A DNA stretch of 64,000 nucleotides from Argentina anserina (GCF_933775445.1 NC_065872.1:3658001-3722000), one strand, 5' to 3'; positions 11,705 through 23,320 are shown, numbered from the stretch's first letter. Notes: generated from the letters alone by a model not told the origin. Program-made: numbers and translations.

Positions 11705-13101
11705 CCTTGCATAATCCAATTCCAAGTGTCCTGGCACACATGATGAAAGCATTATCGGAATGGAAATGAGTGTATAGACTTGGAGGCTACAACTTTTGCA
11801 TAGAAAGGAAAAAGAAACTAGAGAACAGAAATACTCTTACTGGGAATTCTCCATACGTCTATATTACAAGCTTAGAATGGATCAAACATATTCATATTTA
11901 GTTTTTGTTCTATCCAGTGGATGAAGAGAAACTATGTTTATAAATCTTGTAATTACACATAATTTTTATAATGGTAATATAGAGCTGTGGAATGTTAATG
12001 CCTGACCTTTTGTTGCTTAATTGTGTTGCTATACGTGATTTGAGTTGGTTCTGCTGAATAAATGTCATCTTTGAACTCATTTCTGAGCGTCATAGTACAG
12101 CACTCTACTATGCATGCCAAACTTCTGGCATCTGGGTTTCAAGCCATTACGGTTCATATAACAGTTATTTCAGTACCAACGACCAAGACCACATATTAAT
12201 GATATTAGTGTATTACCAACCAAATTCATTTCGAAAATTTCCATGTTTGGGTTATGATAATGAGCACAACTAATGTTTTCATCTTTTCGAGGTGACTTCA
12301 TTCTTTTTTAGATGTTCATACAGATGCCAATTTTAGACTAGGGATGGTCCGTTGAGTTGGTTTCACTATCTCTCCCTTTCTGTGTTCCCAGTATTTCGTT
12401 TGGATCAGGGTCCCCGTCGGGGCTTTCCGTTGTAATCTTTTGCTGTAGTTGCATTGAAAGAAAACAGCCATAAGAACCAGCATATTAAAAGAGATTTCAG
12501 ACATTACAAGACTAAACATAAAAGGTCTATAGTGAAAGGCATTGAACTGCTCTGTTTGTTGATACCAACTAATTAGCCAAGTTGATACAAGTTGTGTTTT
12601 TTTTTGTTTAAATAACAAGTTTTTTGTTTAGTTCCTCAAGGATTAATACCATCGTGGTTTCTTCTGCTGTACAGAGATGCTGGTCGAGTCCTTGTGGCTC
12701 TGGTTTCTACCTTGCAAGTAACCCCGAAGCCACCAAGCCGCAATCAACATATTAACTTTAAAAGTATCTTCAGAGATCTAACCGGAAATGAAGTTAATTA
12801 GTTAAACATATTCCCCTGCTAACTGTGATTTTAGAGGCAGATAAAGAATGAATATTGTGTTACAATTGTCACAATGTCTGAATATGACACAACAAAAATG
12901 ACCCCAACATATCTTCTGAAACTTGTTAAGCAGATATAAGTTATCCGAGAAAACATATGCTCCTCAAATCTTACTCCTAACACATACAACAAGAGGACCA
13001 GCTGACCATCTGGATTTCATTTCATAAACTTGAATGGAGATAGAAGAAGGCGAGCAAGGCAACATCATGCTAGAACTCAGTTATCTGCTACCAAGTGTAG
13101 T
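11705..13101. other. 3' region and intergenic DNA; no gene seen
   Basis: The first 250 bases are probably the 3' UTR of the L18a-like gene. The rest lies between two convergent genes and shows no coding exon I can support. A minus-strand open frame at 12316-12618 has no family features. Confidence 0.4.
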
Positions 13102-14914
13102 CTACTCCCTGGCCACCAAGTGAACATACTTGTTCTCAACTCTAAATCTGGAGCTCGAATTGATCTGTTACCAAAACAAAAAAGTATCATCTTCATCATA
13201 ATTCACAAATACTATACAGGTGAAGTCAATATTCAATTGCATCCACTATTGCACACAAGTAATAAAATGAACAAAGGTTTGCCAACTAACCTTTTCCTCA
13301 AAGATTGTACTCAGTTTTTCTTCATCTTCTGTTATGCCAGATTCCGCAATAGCATTCAGAACAAGTTTTTTCAGTTTTCTAATTTTCAGAACTCCATCTT
13401 TCTGCACCATTAAATGTAAAATGCCATTTTATTATACACTTGAAAACTTGCAATCATATAATACGGATGGGAAGTCATCATATAAAAACAAAACACCTTT
13501 ACATCCTGCACAATGAAATATTTTCTCATGCCATGTTCATATCCTAGTTGATGTTTTCTTCTTCTGTATGTTCTTAAAATATTTGCACGAACAATAAGTG
13601 AGATTTATATTATTCAGCATACTTACCGTCTTTAAGGTTGATGTGATCAACTTCTTCCAATTTATTTTTGCCTTGGGCTCTTCCTTATCTTTCTTCAACT
13701 TGGTTTCTTTTTTATTTGCTTCTGCTCTCCCATTCTGAGTCACTTTCCCATTGCCTACTTCCCCTAATGTAGTATCCTTGGTCTTTTTTCTGGATTCTTC
13801 ATTCTTGGACTCTTCTAGTTTTCTTTTTTGCTTTGACAGAAATTTCCCATTCTCTGCTTCCGAACATTTATCAATAGTATTAACTCCAGATGCTTCCTGC
13901 AAAGCAGGTGCTTCTGTTCCTTTTGGAGCTTCCTGAGGTTGTGGTTTTGTATCTGGAGCAGACTCTTCCAGCTGCATAGCCTTTTGCTTGGCAGCATGAA
14001 TAGCTCGAGCTTTCCCCCTATGCTTCTTTCCCTCAGCATGGAGCATCAGTGTCTGCCTACTGGTCGCATTAGTGTTGCAAAGACTGCACACCCGAGATTA
14101 TCCAAAAGAAAATGATCAGATCCCAATCATGAAAAGAGAACCAACTCCCACACTACAGAACTAGCCAGATAATATGTCACATATATCATATCCACTTAGT
14201 TGGTATCCATTTCTACATCTCTTGGTCCACAACAAATAATGCATTTATTCAAAAGAACATATTTAGCAGTTCGCGCCCGGGCAGTCGCATCACAAATGCA
14301 TCAAAAAGTTTAACAAAGATGGTTGTTCATTTTCACGACAATGATTGATTCTACCGTAATGAACCAAGCATACAGCACATTACCTACAGAACCACGGGGG
14401 GCGCTCAGATAACCCAACAGTTATGTCGAAATCGGCTTGCTGCTTGGAATCCTTATTGGGCTTGGCTCCCCCATTAGCAGCTTTCACTTGCCCCTTTGGA
14501 CCATATTTTTCCTTACAAAACAAAAACAAAGAAATCAGCCACAAACCAACCAAAGCTCATTACCAATATCAAAGAACAATACACGGCTTTGGGTCACTAT
14601 AATACATTAACAGTTGCCAATCGAAACTTAGACATAGGGAGACTAAAAGAGACTCACCGCTTCAGTAATACACTGTGTGTGACCCTGCACAGTTTCTCTC
14701 CCAAACATCTCACCACAATCGATGCATGACAGCTGCGAAAATCAAGACCCAAACAGAGTTACCAATCCAATATGAATGCGTTAGAAATTAGGATGATAAG
14801 TTGAGAGATGAGAGATATAGTGGATACCTGACGAGCAGAGCAGGTGTTGAAGTGGTGGGGCAACTTGGGTTTCTTGAGGTTGTCACCGCAGTCCTCGCAT
14901 TGAAACCACACCAT
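13102..14914 (-). CDS. LYAR-type C2HC zinc-finger nucleolar protein
   Basis: Homologue of the cell growth-regulating nucleolar protein LYAR. Six exons join in frame: 14914-14828, 14732-14658, 14511-14384, 14083-13627, 13401-13291 and 13164-13102, giving about 306 residues. The N-terminus [19 protein letters not shown] with HFNTCSARQ, followed by [10 protein letters not shown] and GHTQCITEA, is the paired LYAR zinc-finger signature. A further C2H2-type unit, [20 protein letters not shown] ending KKH, spans the exon 3/4 junction. The middle (about 140-245) is lysine- and glutamate-rich with nuclear-signal-like clusters (KQKRK, RKKTK). The C-terminal [14 protein letters not shown] block (from about 250) matches a conserved LYAR-family tail. 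Expected site is the nucleus or nucleolus, in ribosome biogenesis or RNA binding; this is inferred from animal LYAR. The leader carries a long (GA)n tract. Confidence 0.88.
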
Positions 14915-14951
14915 TTTCTGGGTTCTGTGTGTACAAACTTTACAGAGACCC

Positions 14952-14954
<3 letters not shown>

Positions 14955-15014
<60 letters not shown>
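14955..15014. repeat. (GA)n microsatellite in the LYAR-like leader
   Basis: About 60 bp of almost pure GA on the plus strand, which is CT/TC in the sense direction of the minus-strand LYAR-like gene. It lies 40-100 bp before the start codon, where plant core promoters often carry pyrimidine patches. It should be highly length-polymorphic. Confidence 0.95.
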
Positions 15015-15016
<2 letters not shown>

Positions 15017-15722
15017 CTCAGCGACGACCAGGTAGCTGATCTGTCTGGGGTTTAAGGCATTTACAGGGAACTAGCCACTAGGGTTTTTGTTTTGATTGGG
15101 ATTTTTGTAGGCCGCGGCGCCGCGCCATTTCTCTTTAAGTCTTTATACCGCCCCATCTTACAGGCCCAAGATAGCTCTAAAACACGAAAATTTTACAATT
15201 TTACCATAAATATTTTTCACAAAGTAAAATGCGGAGTAGTTTTTCACAGGGTCACTAACCGACAAAAAAATCCATACTCAACTGCGTTTAAATTTACATT
15301 AAAGATTGAAAATAAATAATTCTATTTAAAAATAGTTCTCTACTGATCTAAAGATAGTTAAACATAAATCTCTTAGTCGGTTAGTGACTGTGTACACATT
15401 TATGTTAAAGTGTCACATCAGATTGTATATTTTGTTTACTGTAAGCTCATGTACATGTTGAACGATTTATCAATAATATAGTACTCTATTATTTATCTTT
15501 TGAATTATTCCACTTTCAAACAACACACACTTGATAATCCCCATACTGAATCATTAGCCCAGATCATGAATCAGGTCTTTCTTATTTGCATATCTCCCAT
15601 GCCACACTTCTAGAGTTCTAGTTCTTCAAAAATCAATACCAAAAAAAATTAGGGGGTCTGAAAAGAAAACCATTCAAAAATAAGGGACTTGCCAAGAAAA
15701 TACTCAAAATGCGGGAAGGCTC

Positions 15723-15733
15723 CCCCTATAAAA
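15723..15733 (+). promoter_or_regulatory. TATA box of the gag-like gene
   Basis: CTATAAAAACC sits about 55-60 bp upstream of the ATG at 15786, the expected place for a plant TATA box with a short leader. Its presence supports a host-type promoter for this intronless gene. Inference from sequence only. Confidence 0.55.
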
Positions 15734-15785
15734 ACCCACCCCAAAATCACAGTGTCCCTTAAATCCTAGGGCTCCGTCGTCAAAA

Positions 15786-16487
15786 ATGGGAAGAAGAAAG
15801 AAGATTACCTCCATTTCCACCTCACCTGAATCGAAGAGCTGCCTGGATTCTACTTCCAATTCCAATTCCGGTTCCAATGCCGTTCCAATTCCCGGTTCTG
15901 ATTCTGGCGAAGCAAAATCGAAGAGCTGCTCCATAGAGCAACTGGAGTCACATATCCATGAGCTTCAGATCTCACAATCTCACCTCCACAGCCTCATCGC
16001 TCTCGAGAATCTCCCGGTGTTCCACGGCCGCGCCGGCAAGGAGAACCCCGTCGACTGGCTCACCGCCACCGAGCGCCGCTTCGAGTACCTCGGAATCCCC
16101 GCCGCCGACCGAGTCAAGATCGCCGCCACTCGCCTCCTCAGCGACGCGAGCACCTGGATGTGCTGGTACGAGTCGCGGTTCCCGGAGCGCTCGCCGTGGT
16201 CGAATTTCCGCCACGAGTTTCTGAGGTTCTTCCGGCCGGAGTCGCTCATCGCGGCGGTGTGCAATCTGGAGCAGAAGAGGTCCGTCAAGGAGTACGAGGT
16301 CGACTTTCTCAGGGTGGCCGCCGGAGCTGGAGAGCCGTCGCCGGAGGAGTGGAGCGATGAGGAGTTGATGAGGCACTTTGTTGGTGGATTGAAGGAGGAG
16401 ATACGGCGGAAGGTGGAGTGGTTTCGGCCCAAAACCCTAGCTGACGCCATGGATTTTGCTCGCAATGTAGAAGCTGAAAGCGCATAA
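15786..16487 (+). CDS. Retrotransposon gag-domain protein, possibly domesticated
   Basis: Intact 233-residue single-exon frame. Residues 1-50 are serine-rich and low in complexity. From about residue 75 to the end it follows the plant retrotransposon gag domain (Pfam Retrotrans_gag, PF03732, Ty3/gypsy type): LPVFHGRAGKENPVDWL, FEYLGIPAADRVKIAATRLL, TWMCWYESRFPERSPWSNF, RHEFLRFFRPES, NLEQKRSVKEYEVDFL, LMRHFVGGLKEEIRRKVEWF and TLADAMDFARNVEAES. There is no CCHC zinc knuckle, protease, reverse transcriptase or integrase after it, and I see no flanking LTR or polypurine tract. The coding part is strongly GC-rich compared with the AT-rich flanks. It lies divergent from the LYAR-like gene across about 870 bp. 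Either a young gag-only relic or a host gene derived from gag; the unbroken frame and TATA box favour the latter. Function unknown. Confidence 0.75.
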   Translation: MGRRKKITSISTSPESKSCLDSTSNSNSGSNAVPIPGSDSGEAKSKSCSIEQLESHIHELQISQSHLHSLIALENLPVFHGRAGKENPVDWLTATERRFEYLGIPAADRVKIAATRLLSDASTWMCWYESRFPERSPWSNFRHEFLRFFRPESLIAAVCNLEQKRSVKEYEVDFLRVAAGAGEPSPEEWSDEELMRHFVGGLKEEIRRKVEWFRPKTLADAMDFARNVEAESA

Positions 16488-18725
16488 TGGTATTACTCTT
16501 GTCTCGTAAAGACTAATAGATTTGGGTGATGAATTAGAACTGTCTGATTTCACTAATTGCTATATCAAACTAGTATATGCTTATAGTAGTAGTATATATC
16601 TTATCAGTTTAGTACTTGTTAGCTTGTTAATATTCTCGGAATTGAACTTGGATTGTTGGAGCTAATTTGAGGAAGAGGCATAGAGCTAGTAATATGGTAT
16701 ACTACATTGTCATGAACAGCGCTATGAATATAATATGAGGGAATGTTGGATTACAATATCGGTCAAATTGTGTGATTTGTTTAATTGTTTCCTTTTATCT
16801 TCTTTTTGTTCATACTTTGATTATATCTAGACTCTGATTCATGAGCATATCTGTAGCATTCAGTTTTCTCATTCCATGAGGCAACATAAAAATTGAGAAG
16901 GGAAGTCCTTAACTGTGTGTTGTGATGTGCTCTATGTAAGTTCATTTTGCCATATTAACTAACTTGGATAAGGTTTAAGCCATGTTGACTTTAGCTGGAA
17001 CTCTAGAGAGTTCAGTTTGGAACTGCGGAGAGTTCTGTTTGATCTTAGTGAACAAAGAAGGAATATGGTCAGGCATGTATGCTCGCATGGAGAATAAAAG
17101 TAGGGTCGAGTTTAAGCATAGAGTCAAATGCAGCTTTTCTTCTACATTCGTAGCATATAGTGTAGTATATGATGGTTACTTTTCTTTGAAATTCATACTT
17201 CATGTACTTCATGAGGTGGAACAACCACCTGCTCAAGTTAGTAAGGTGAGCTCTTGTGGCTGGGGAAGGTAGCTTAGATGGAATTCTTCATTTTAGGCTG
17301 TTGAAGTATATGCATATCAATGAGAACTTAGATTATCTGATTATAAGAACATTATGGATTTATAGACCAGGAAATCTAAGAGATGCCTCACATTCGCAAG
17401 GCAGCCGAAGTTAGTTGCATCATAGGATTAAGTAGTATTTGTAGCTGTAGCAACAGAAGTAATGAAGTAGGAAACCTTAAGATGTAAGGTTTTTTGTTTG
17501 GCAATGTTAACAAGGTAGGTTATACAGAAAACTTAGGCTTCACTTTAGCTGGAAGTCCAGAGAGTCAATATGGTGTTAATGAAAAAGGACCAGACACTAA
17601 CCTAGGTGATGTTCTGAAACCAAAAGTTAGGGTGTTCATCCTACCTGACCTACTGAAAGTTCCTTTACCGGCCGTACTATAGATACTGCCCTTCTCCCAT
17701 TCATGGTGACGGATTAACAGTGCCTAGTAGCCTAATAGTACCATAAGACAAGTGAAACATGAGCTGCGGCAGATGCATCTGATATCCAGAGAAATTGAGT
17801 CCCATGATTGATCAACATGGAGCCTTGAACACATTTGATCAAATTCTTCAAGCAATAACCATTGCTGAGCACTTGGTTGAATCTTAAGTATCAGCCTTGT
17901 CCAAAGAGATCTCATCTAAATTCTCTTTCTCTCTTTCAACGTTTTTCTTCCTTGTGAAAAAAAAAATAATAAGAAAAGGAAGAAAGAAAGAAAGAGAGAG
18001 TTTGGAGGACTTCTATGTGGAAATTTCTTCCTTAAAGCATATAGAACTGCAAGGGAAATAGATGGGAAACACTGATCTTTTGATGGTAGATGAGTACATT
18101 ACCGTAGAGGATTGAACTGAACAAAGATCTCATTTCTCTTCTTTACCCCATGTACTTCTCGCTTAACAGGGCTTTAGAACTGCAAGGGAAAATAAGAGAA
18201 ACTTAAGAACTTGGCGGCTGATTAAACAAGAGGGATTATAGATTTTATAAAGTGAATGATGACCGAGGAGATGGAATGAATTATAGACTGCGACGAGTTG
18301 GAGATTATGGATAAATAGATGAATATCACATGTTCTTTGTGTGAGTTGATTGTTAGTACAGGGTTTGTTGCTAGCTGCATCCGCAGTGTACTTCCTGCTC
18401 CCTTTACCAGAGGCCAACATGTCATATTATTGGTTTTCCTCATACTCATTGGACTACACCAGTCAAGTATTTAAATGGAAATTCAAAATGTTCAAGAGGG
18501 TATCGCAAAGACGCAAATTGGTGCCCAGAATTAAGAAGAAAAGATGGCAAAAGGAAATGAAAAGAATTAATATATTGCAGTAAACTGTACTCTCAGCAAA
18601 AGGGATGGAATTACAGCTGCATCCGCCCCGAGGATGGAACTATTTCTTAAAAAACAAAACAGAAAACAAAAAATCAACTAAGCTAACTAACTAATTCATC
18701 AAAAAACTAAGCTAACTAATCGGTT
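16488..18725. other. Intergenic DNA; no gene seen
   Basis: 2.2 kb between the gag-like and IFRD genes. Several short frames of 60-96 codons occur, but none has family motifs or plausible splice borders. A short motif TAGAACTGCAAGGGAAA occurs twice, near 18044 and 18175. The last 150 bases probably belong to the IFRD 3' UTR. Confidence 0.4.
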
Positions 18726-20240
18726 TTAACAATCACAGCAGTTCAATGCCTCTGACATTAGCCTGTGTTTCGTCCTCAGTTGTGTCTTGGCCTTGCCCTG
18801 AATGGAAGCTCTCAATGCCCTTTCCTTCTTCCTTTGTTCTGCTGTCATAGTTTGTGAATCACCTCCTTCGGGTATGATCATCTTGATCATGATCTCCTCG
18901 ACCGTAGGCACGAACAGTTCTGCACCCACATTGTTATTACTATTCGGGTTGAACTCGAAAAAGCTTTGGAGTTTCTTTTCCTTGGTCATGAAGTTCTCAA
19001 ATTCTTTCCCAAGAAAACTCCTCAGAAATGCCAGCTGAATCACCTGATACCATGATCTCGACTCCAGCTTTTTCCCACAAATAGTTGGACGTGCCATCGG
19101 GCTATGAAGAGTCTCGAAGTACTCCACAGCATTTGAGTTCATGTGAAGACTGCTCAGTTTCTCCAAAACCATCAACCTGAGTGTCTCTCGCAGCTGTGAG
19201 TACGGCAAGGTTGAATCAGTTGCTCCATTCCAGAATTTGTCAAGAGCATCGATCTCGAAGATAAGTGCTAGTGCTGCGCATGCTGCAACATGAACTTTTA
19301 TATCATCGTTATTGTCCAACAAGTCCATGAAGAATGAAATTGCACCTCTCCAATACGCATGGTTCAGTCGCCATCCTTCCATGCTTGTAAGAAGAAAACA
19401 CCAAGAATTTATTGCAGCAACAAGAATCTCCTGCGATTGCTTCTTTCGGTTGATCACATCATTACTGTTGGATTCAGATTTGAGATTTATCAAGAAGTCC
19501 CAAATAACCTTCATTGCAACTTGAGTCTCCTCTGCGTTAATCGCACCAAAAAAGGAAACAACGCCCAAGCATTCTAGCATCTTCGTTGTGTTGGTTCCAG
19601 CCTTCTTTAGACAAGAACTGGTGGAAGCTGCAGCAAGAAACTCCCTGTAGATCTCAGCAATCTTTTCTTCGCAATCCACGATGATTGAGAGCAACCCAAT
19701 TACTTGCAATGCATTCTGAACCTCTTTGGTAGAGCCTTTCTTCACACCACTTAAGCATCGGTAGAGAAGTTCCACGACATATCTCTTTTTCAGGTCGTCA
19801 TGATCCAAATCTTGGTTCAGCAGTGCAATAACTCCGGCCAATGCCTTGGCTCGCTCCGGTCCACGTTTGTCATATAACTTATCAATTAACCAGGGAGAGG
19901 CTGTTGCAGGTTGAGGTGGTAGTTGCGGTGTTTGTTCCAGAATCACAGCAGCCGCAGCGGCCGCGACGGCTTCATCTTCTTCATGTTGTCGGGTCTCGAT
20001 TTCACGTTTGATCTGCCTCTTCAGTGACCCTGGTATTTCCCTGTCATCGAGTTTTTCAATAAGCTGTTTAGTGTCGACCCTTTGAATAATACCCTGCTGC
20101 ATGAGAGTGGAGTGAACATCTCTTTTCTTTGGGGGAGCAACCTTCTGTCTGGATGCCTTGAAATTTGAAGAACTGGAACTCTTTCTCCTGACGCAGTTTG
20201 AAGGGCCAGAAGAAGAACGATTGTTGCCTCTCATCATCAT
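18726..20240 (-). CDS. IFRD-family (interferon-related developmental regulator) protein
   Basis: Intronless frame of about 504 residues if read from MMMRGNNRSS at 20240. The open frame extends to an ATG at 20354, but that extension is hydrophobic and unlike the family, so I take the downstream ATG. The N-terminus is basic and serine-rich, with a helical charged stretch KRQIKREIETRQHEEDE and an eight-residue alanine run. The IFRD helical-repeat core covers about 130-400 (RGPERAKALAGVIALLNQDL, ALQVIGLLSIIVDC, HVAACAALALIFEIDA). The C-terminal IFRD_C-like part includes SWYQVIQLAFLRSFLG and a basic end ERALRASIQGKAKTQLR. Animal IFRD1/2 and plant homologues act as transcription or translation regulators; Arabidopsis SAT32, linked to salt tolerance, belongs to this family. 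The lack of introns suggests a retrocopy origin, which is inference. Confidence 0.82.
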   Translation of the reverse strand: MMMRGNNRSSSGPSNCVRRKSSSSSNFKASRQKVAPPKKRDVHSTLMQQGIIQRVDTKQLIEKLDDREIPGSLKRQIKREIETRQHEEDEAVAAAAAAVILEQTPQLPPQPATASPWLIDKLYDKRGPERAKALAGVIALLNQDLDHDDLKKRYVVELLYRCLSGVKKGSTKEVQNALQVIGLLSIIVDCEEKIAEIYREFLAAASTSSCLKKAGTNTTKMLECLGVVSFFGAINAEETQVAMKVIWDFLINLKSESNSNDVINRKKQSQEILVAAINSWCFLLTSMEGWRLNHAYWRGAISFFMDLLDNNDDIKVHVAACAALALIFEIDALDKFWNGATDSTLPYSQLRETLRLMVLEKLSSLHMNSNAVEYFETLHSPMARPTICGKKLESRSWYQVIQLAFLRSFLGKEFENFMTKEKKLQSFFEFNPNSNNNVGAELFVPTVEEIMIKMIIPEGGDSQTMTAEQRKKERALRASIQGKAKTQLRTKHRLMSEALNCCDC

Positions 20241-20356
20241 CTTGGAAATCAAAAGGTAGAGATCGAGGTGAGAGGTAAGAGAGTTGATGTTGAAAACTTT
20301 AAATCGAAATGAGAAAATGGTGGTGATTGAACATAAAGCGAATAACAGCAGCACTT

Positions 20357-20400
20357 TCCTATTCTGACTTGGTTAAGGAGGTTAACCTGTCAGAATAGGA
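20357..20400. repeat. Perfect 12-bp inverted repeat with inner stem, upstream of the IFRD gene
   Basis: TCCTATTCTGAC at 20357-20368 pairs exactly with GTCAGAATAGGA at 20389-20400. Just inside, GGTTAA and TTAACC extend the stem by six pairs, leaving a very short loop. It lies about 120 bp upstream of the likely start codon, in the promoter or leader. Confidence 0.85.
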
Positions 20401-21470
20401 ACTTCCAATCCTAAACCAAGTACGACTTGGAATCTTAGAATAAGAATAAAACTTTTCCTAAACCAAATCGAAAATAGGTTAATGTTAATACATATAATAC
20501 TAGCCTTTACCTTGAAATATATTCACGAAGTTAACTTTTGATCATAATTTTTCACTAATTATATTATTTTCCATAATTATCTCTTAATTTTATTTATTTA
20601 TTTTATTTATTATTTTACAGTCCTTATGTTTATTTGTGAAAAACTAATGACAAAATAGTAATTTTTTCAGTTCTTAATTTAGTAGTACTCTCATGCTCAC
20701 TTTATTGTAGTATAAATTAGTGTTACCCTATTATTTAATATTTAGCATTCAAAATCCAAAAGATTGAAGTATCTTGAGGTACAAAATCATTGATAACATC
20801 GAACATTTGAACATCAAAACTTTACCCAAACACAAGTCTACGTACTAATTAGTTCATGAGAAGTTTTAAATACACATCCCTATTATTCAATAATTCAAAA
20901 TAAGATTTTGCATATATGTTAAATGACCAAAATAGGTCCACATAATCATTAAAAAAACAAATTAAATTATCATAAATGGAGAATTTATTTTTAGAAACAA
21001 TTAAAATAAGAAAATTTACATGAAAATTTAAATTAGCATATATTTTGATAGAAAATTAAGCGGGAAATTCAAACAATCAATTCATTCCTTAATTTTTTAC
21101 ACAAAAAAAAATCATTTCTATTTTTAGAGTCTCAAACAAAGTAATCAATGAAAATGTTATGAAGAAAAATGCTCATAGTGGCATTTGGAGAAATCCCAAA
21201 AGATATATTATTGAATAGAATAAATAATGAGCAAAATAAAAGAATACAGGAAGTGTTAACCCCATATTTAAGATGTGAGATCCTATTCACATATAGAATA
21301 TTCTTAAAATATGACTAATTACTTTCGTTCTACTTTTTTTTTAGTACGAAGTCATGTAAGATTTTATTCAGTAAGCAGCAAAAAAATAACACACCTTAAT
21401 CGGACGACAATAAGAGCTATCTCTATGACTCTCCAAATTTAGAGAACTAGACTTAAAGTATCAACAATGC
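20401..21470. other. AT-rich intergenic DNA; no gene seen
   Basis: Very AT-rich sequence with homopolymer runs. No exon-like frames and no repeat with clear ends. Confidence 0.4.
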
Positions 21471-21499
21471 ACCCACCTTTTAAGAACCGTTTATAGCAC

Positions 21500-22640
21500 A
21501 AAGATTTAGTACTTAGTAAGACATAGAAGCTAAATAAAGGGTTTGACCATATCTTCTAAGCACCGTCAAGTTGACAGGAGGGTTATAAGGCCCTACCTCT
21601 AGCACCATCGTTGCTTCTACCAACTCCTCCTAGGAGCACCAACCACTATATCCTTACCAAGCTAACCCTTCTTTCCTTTCCCCGACTTTTTCTCCCCAAA
21701 GACTGGTTTCTTATATAACCTCTTTCAAGGCCATGTAGCAATCAATGAGTCATTTAGTTTGTTCTTACTACCCTTGGGATGACCAAGCTTCTTCTCAGCA
21801 GGAGAGATAATTACCTTCTCATCCTTATGTTGCACTAGCATAGTAAATTCTCCCTTAGATGGAAAGGAACCTTGAATATACTTCTTCCCATGCCTTTTAA
21901 GATTAATTATGGCATTTTCGTTTCAAATGGTTCACAAATGGTTTAGCCGCAAAGAGAAAGCCAAACCGATCAGTAGCTTTTGGACCTGAAGCAAGCAATT
22001 TTGCCAATGTTGACTCCACCGAAGCAAGAGGCGACACTGGTTCCGTAACAACCAAGACACATGTCTCCTCAAGAGAAACGGGGTGCTGGGCAGAAGCAGG
22101 CTCATATGGGACCATCTCACCAATCACTGGTAAAACCCTAGTGTCTAGGGTATCTTCCACCATACACTTAATAATTCCAGTACCAGAACTAGATCCACCC
22201 ACCTCAACTGCCGATAACGAGGGTCGACTCGGTGGCACAACTACCTCCGTTCCCATATTTGAGATCAAAAGGTTAGCAAAATTGGAGCCGTTAATCAGAT
22301 TAAGCAGATCTATTTTCTCATGCACCAAAAGTTCATCACAACCTCCTGCTTCATGCATGAACATACCACACTCCCGAAAAAATCCTTTAACCTTCTCATA
22401 CACCAAATCAATTTCAATAGACACAGTATTAGAGATTTAGAATCAAAGACTAGGCGAATCGTTGATCCACCTCCTTACGATAGATAGCCGCATGGTCCAA
22501 ATACACGACCCGACCTAGCGTGGCTCCAGAGATTAAACGGTAAGCCGGGAACACGCACCCAAGTTTCCATCAAGAACAATGGCACTTCCTCCACCATTGA
22601 TGGGTTGGACGTGTATTTGACTATTTTCGCATCGATTATA
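21500..22640 (-). mobile_element. Probable retroelement relic (DUF4283/zinc-knuckle-like)
   Basis: On the minus strand a broken frame near 22600-22490 reads FLMETWVRVPGLPFNLWSHA, which recalls the 'WVR(I/L)xGLP' core of the DUF4283 domain found in the first ORF of many plant LINE-like and gypsy elements. Downstream on the same strand, a 173-codon frame (22424-21903) follows the same polarity, with a low-complexity valine/serine/proline composition typical of the spacer after that domain. No reverse transcriptase is visible. I regard this as a decayed, 5'-region fragment of a retroelement; the call rests on one short motif. Confidence 0.4.
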
Positions 22641-23320
22641 TGTCACTTCATTGATAGATAGCGTTCTGTAAATCAAAGAATAGCTTGAAGCCATGGGACC
22701 TCTCTCTTTCATCTACAGCAGTATCAACTATTTGAATCTGCAGCCTCAAGGACAAGCGTGGGACTTGGACAAGTTAAAAGCACTAGGATTCAAATAATAG
22801 CTTTTCCCACAAACATGACTTGGTGCTGTGATATATATTCAACTACTGTCATTAGTTGTCACAATCTGAGCTTTTCCAAGTTTCATTTCCACATAACAAA
22901 CAATGGTTATGACTTCTGGGTTGGCATTCATCACATTTCAAAAGCCGACTCTTTGCAATCGCCGTTCAAAGCTACCTTTACAATCTGAACCCAACACCTT
23001 CAGAAAATTCGGCACCAAATGTTCCACTCGGCGATCGATTATAATATCAACAAACGTAGTCCGAACCAGTGGCGTAGCCATAAATGTTGTTAAGAGGGGT
23101 AAAAGTTATATATAGTTACGATTCTATAAATTAAATGACTTAATTATGTAGGTACAAATTAGTTATTAATTTGTTATTGCCAAAATATTAATAAAAAATA
23201 AGAAATTAAAAAGAATAGGAAATACACTATAGTATGTATGGGATAAACTAAATAAAAGAGAGAAATATAATGATGAGAAAATTCTATAAAGACATTGATT
23301 TGCTTCAATCTTATAATATA

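Noticed and set aside
15972..16465. Antisense frames of 134 and 161 codons opposite the gag-like gene
   Set aside because: GC-rich coding DNA leaves few stops on the other strand; the plus-strand frame has the gag motifs.
16982..17682. Frames of 96 and 62 codons sharing a TTTAGCTGGAA word
   Set aside because: The shared word is too short to show duplication, and neither frame has coding features.
20241..20354. N-terminal extension of the IFRD frame from the ATG at 20354
   Set aside because: The 38 extra residues are hydrophobic and unlike the family; the MMMRGNN start fits better.
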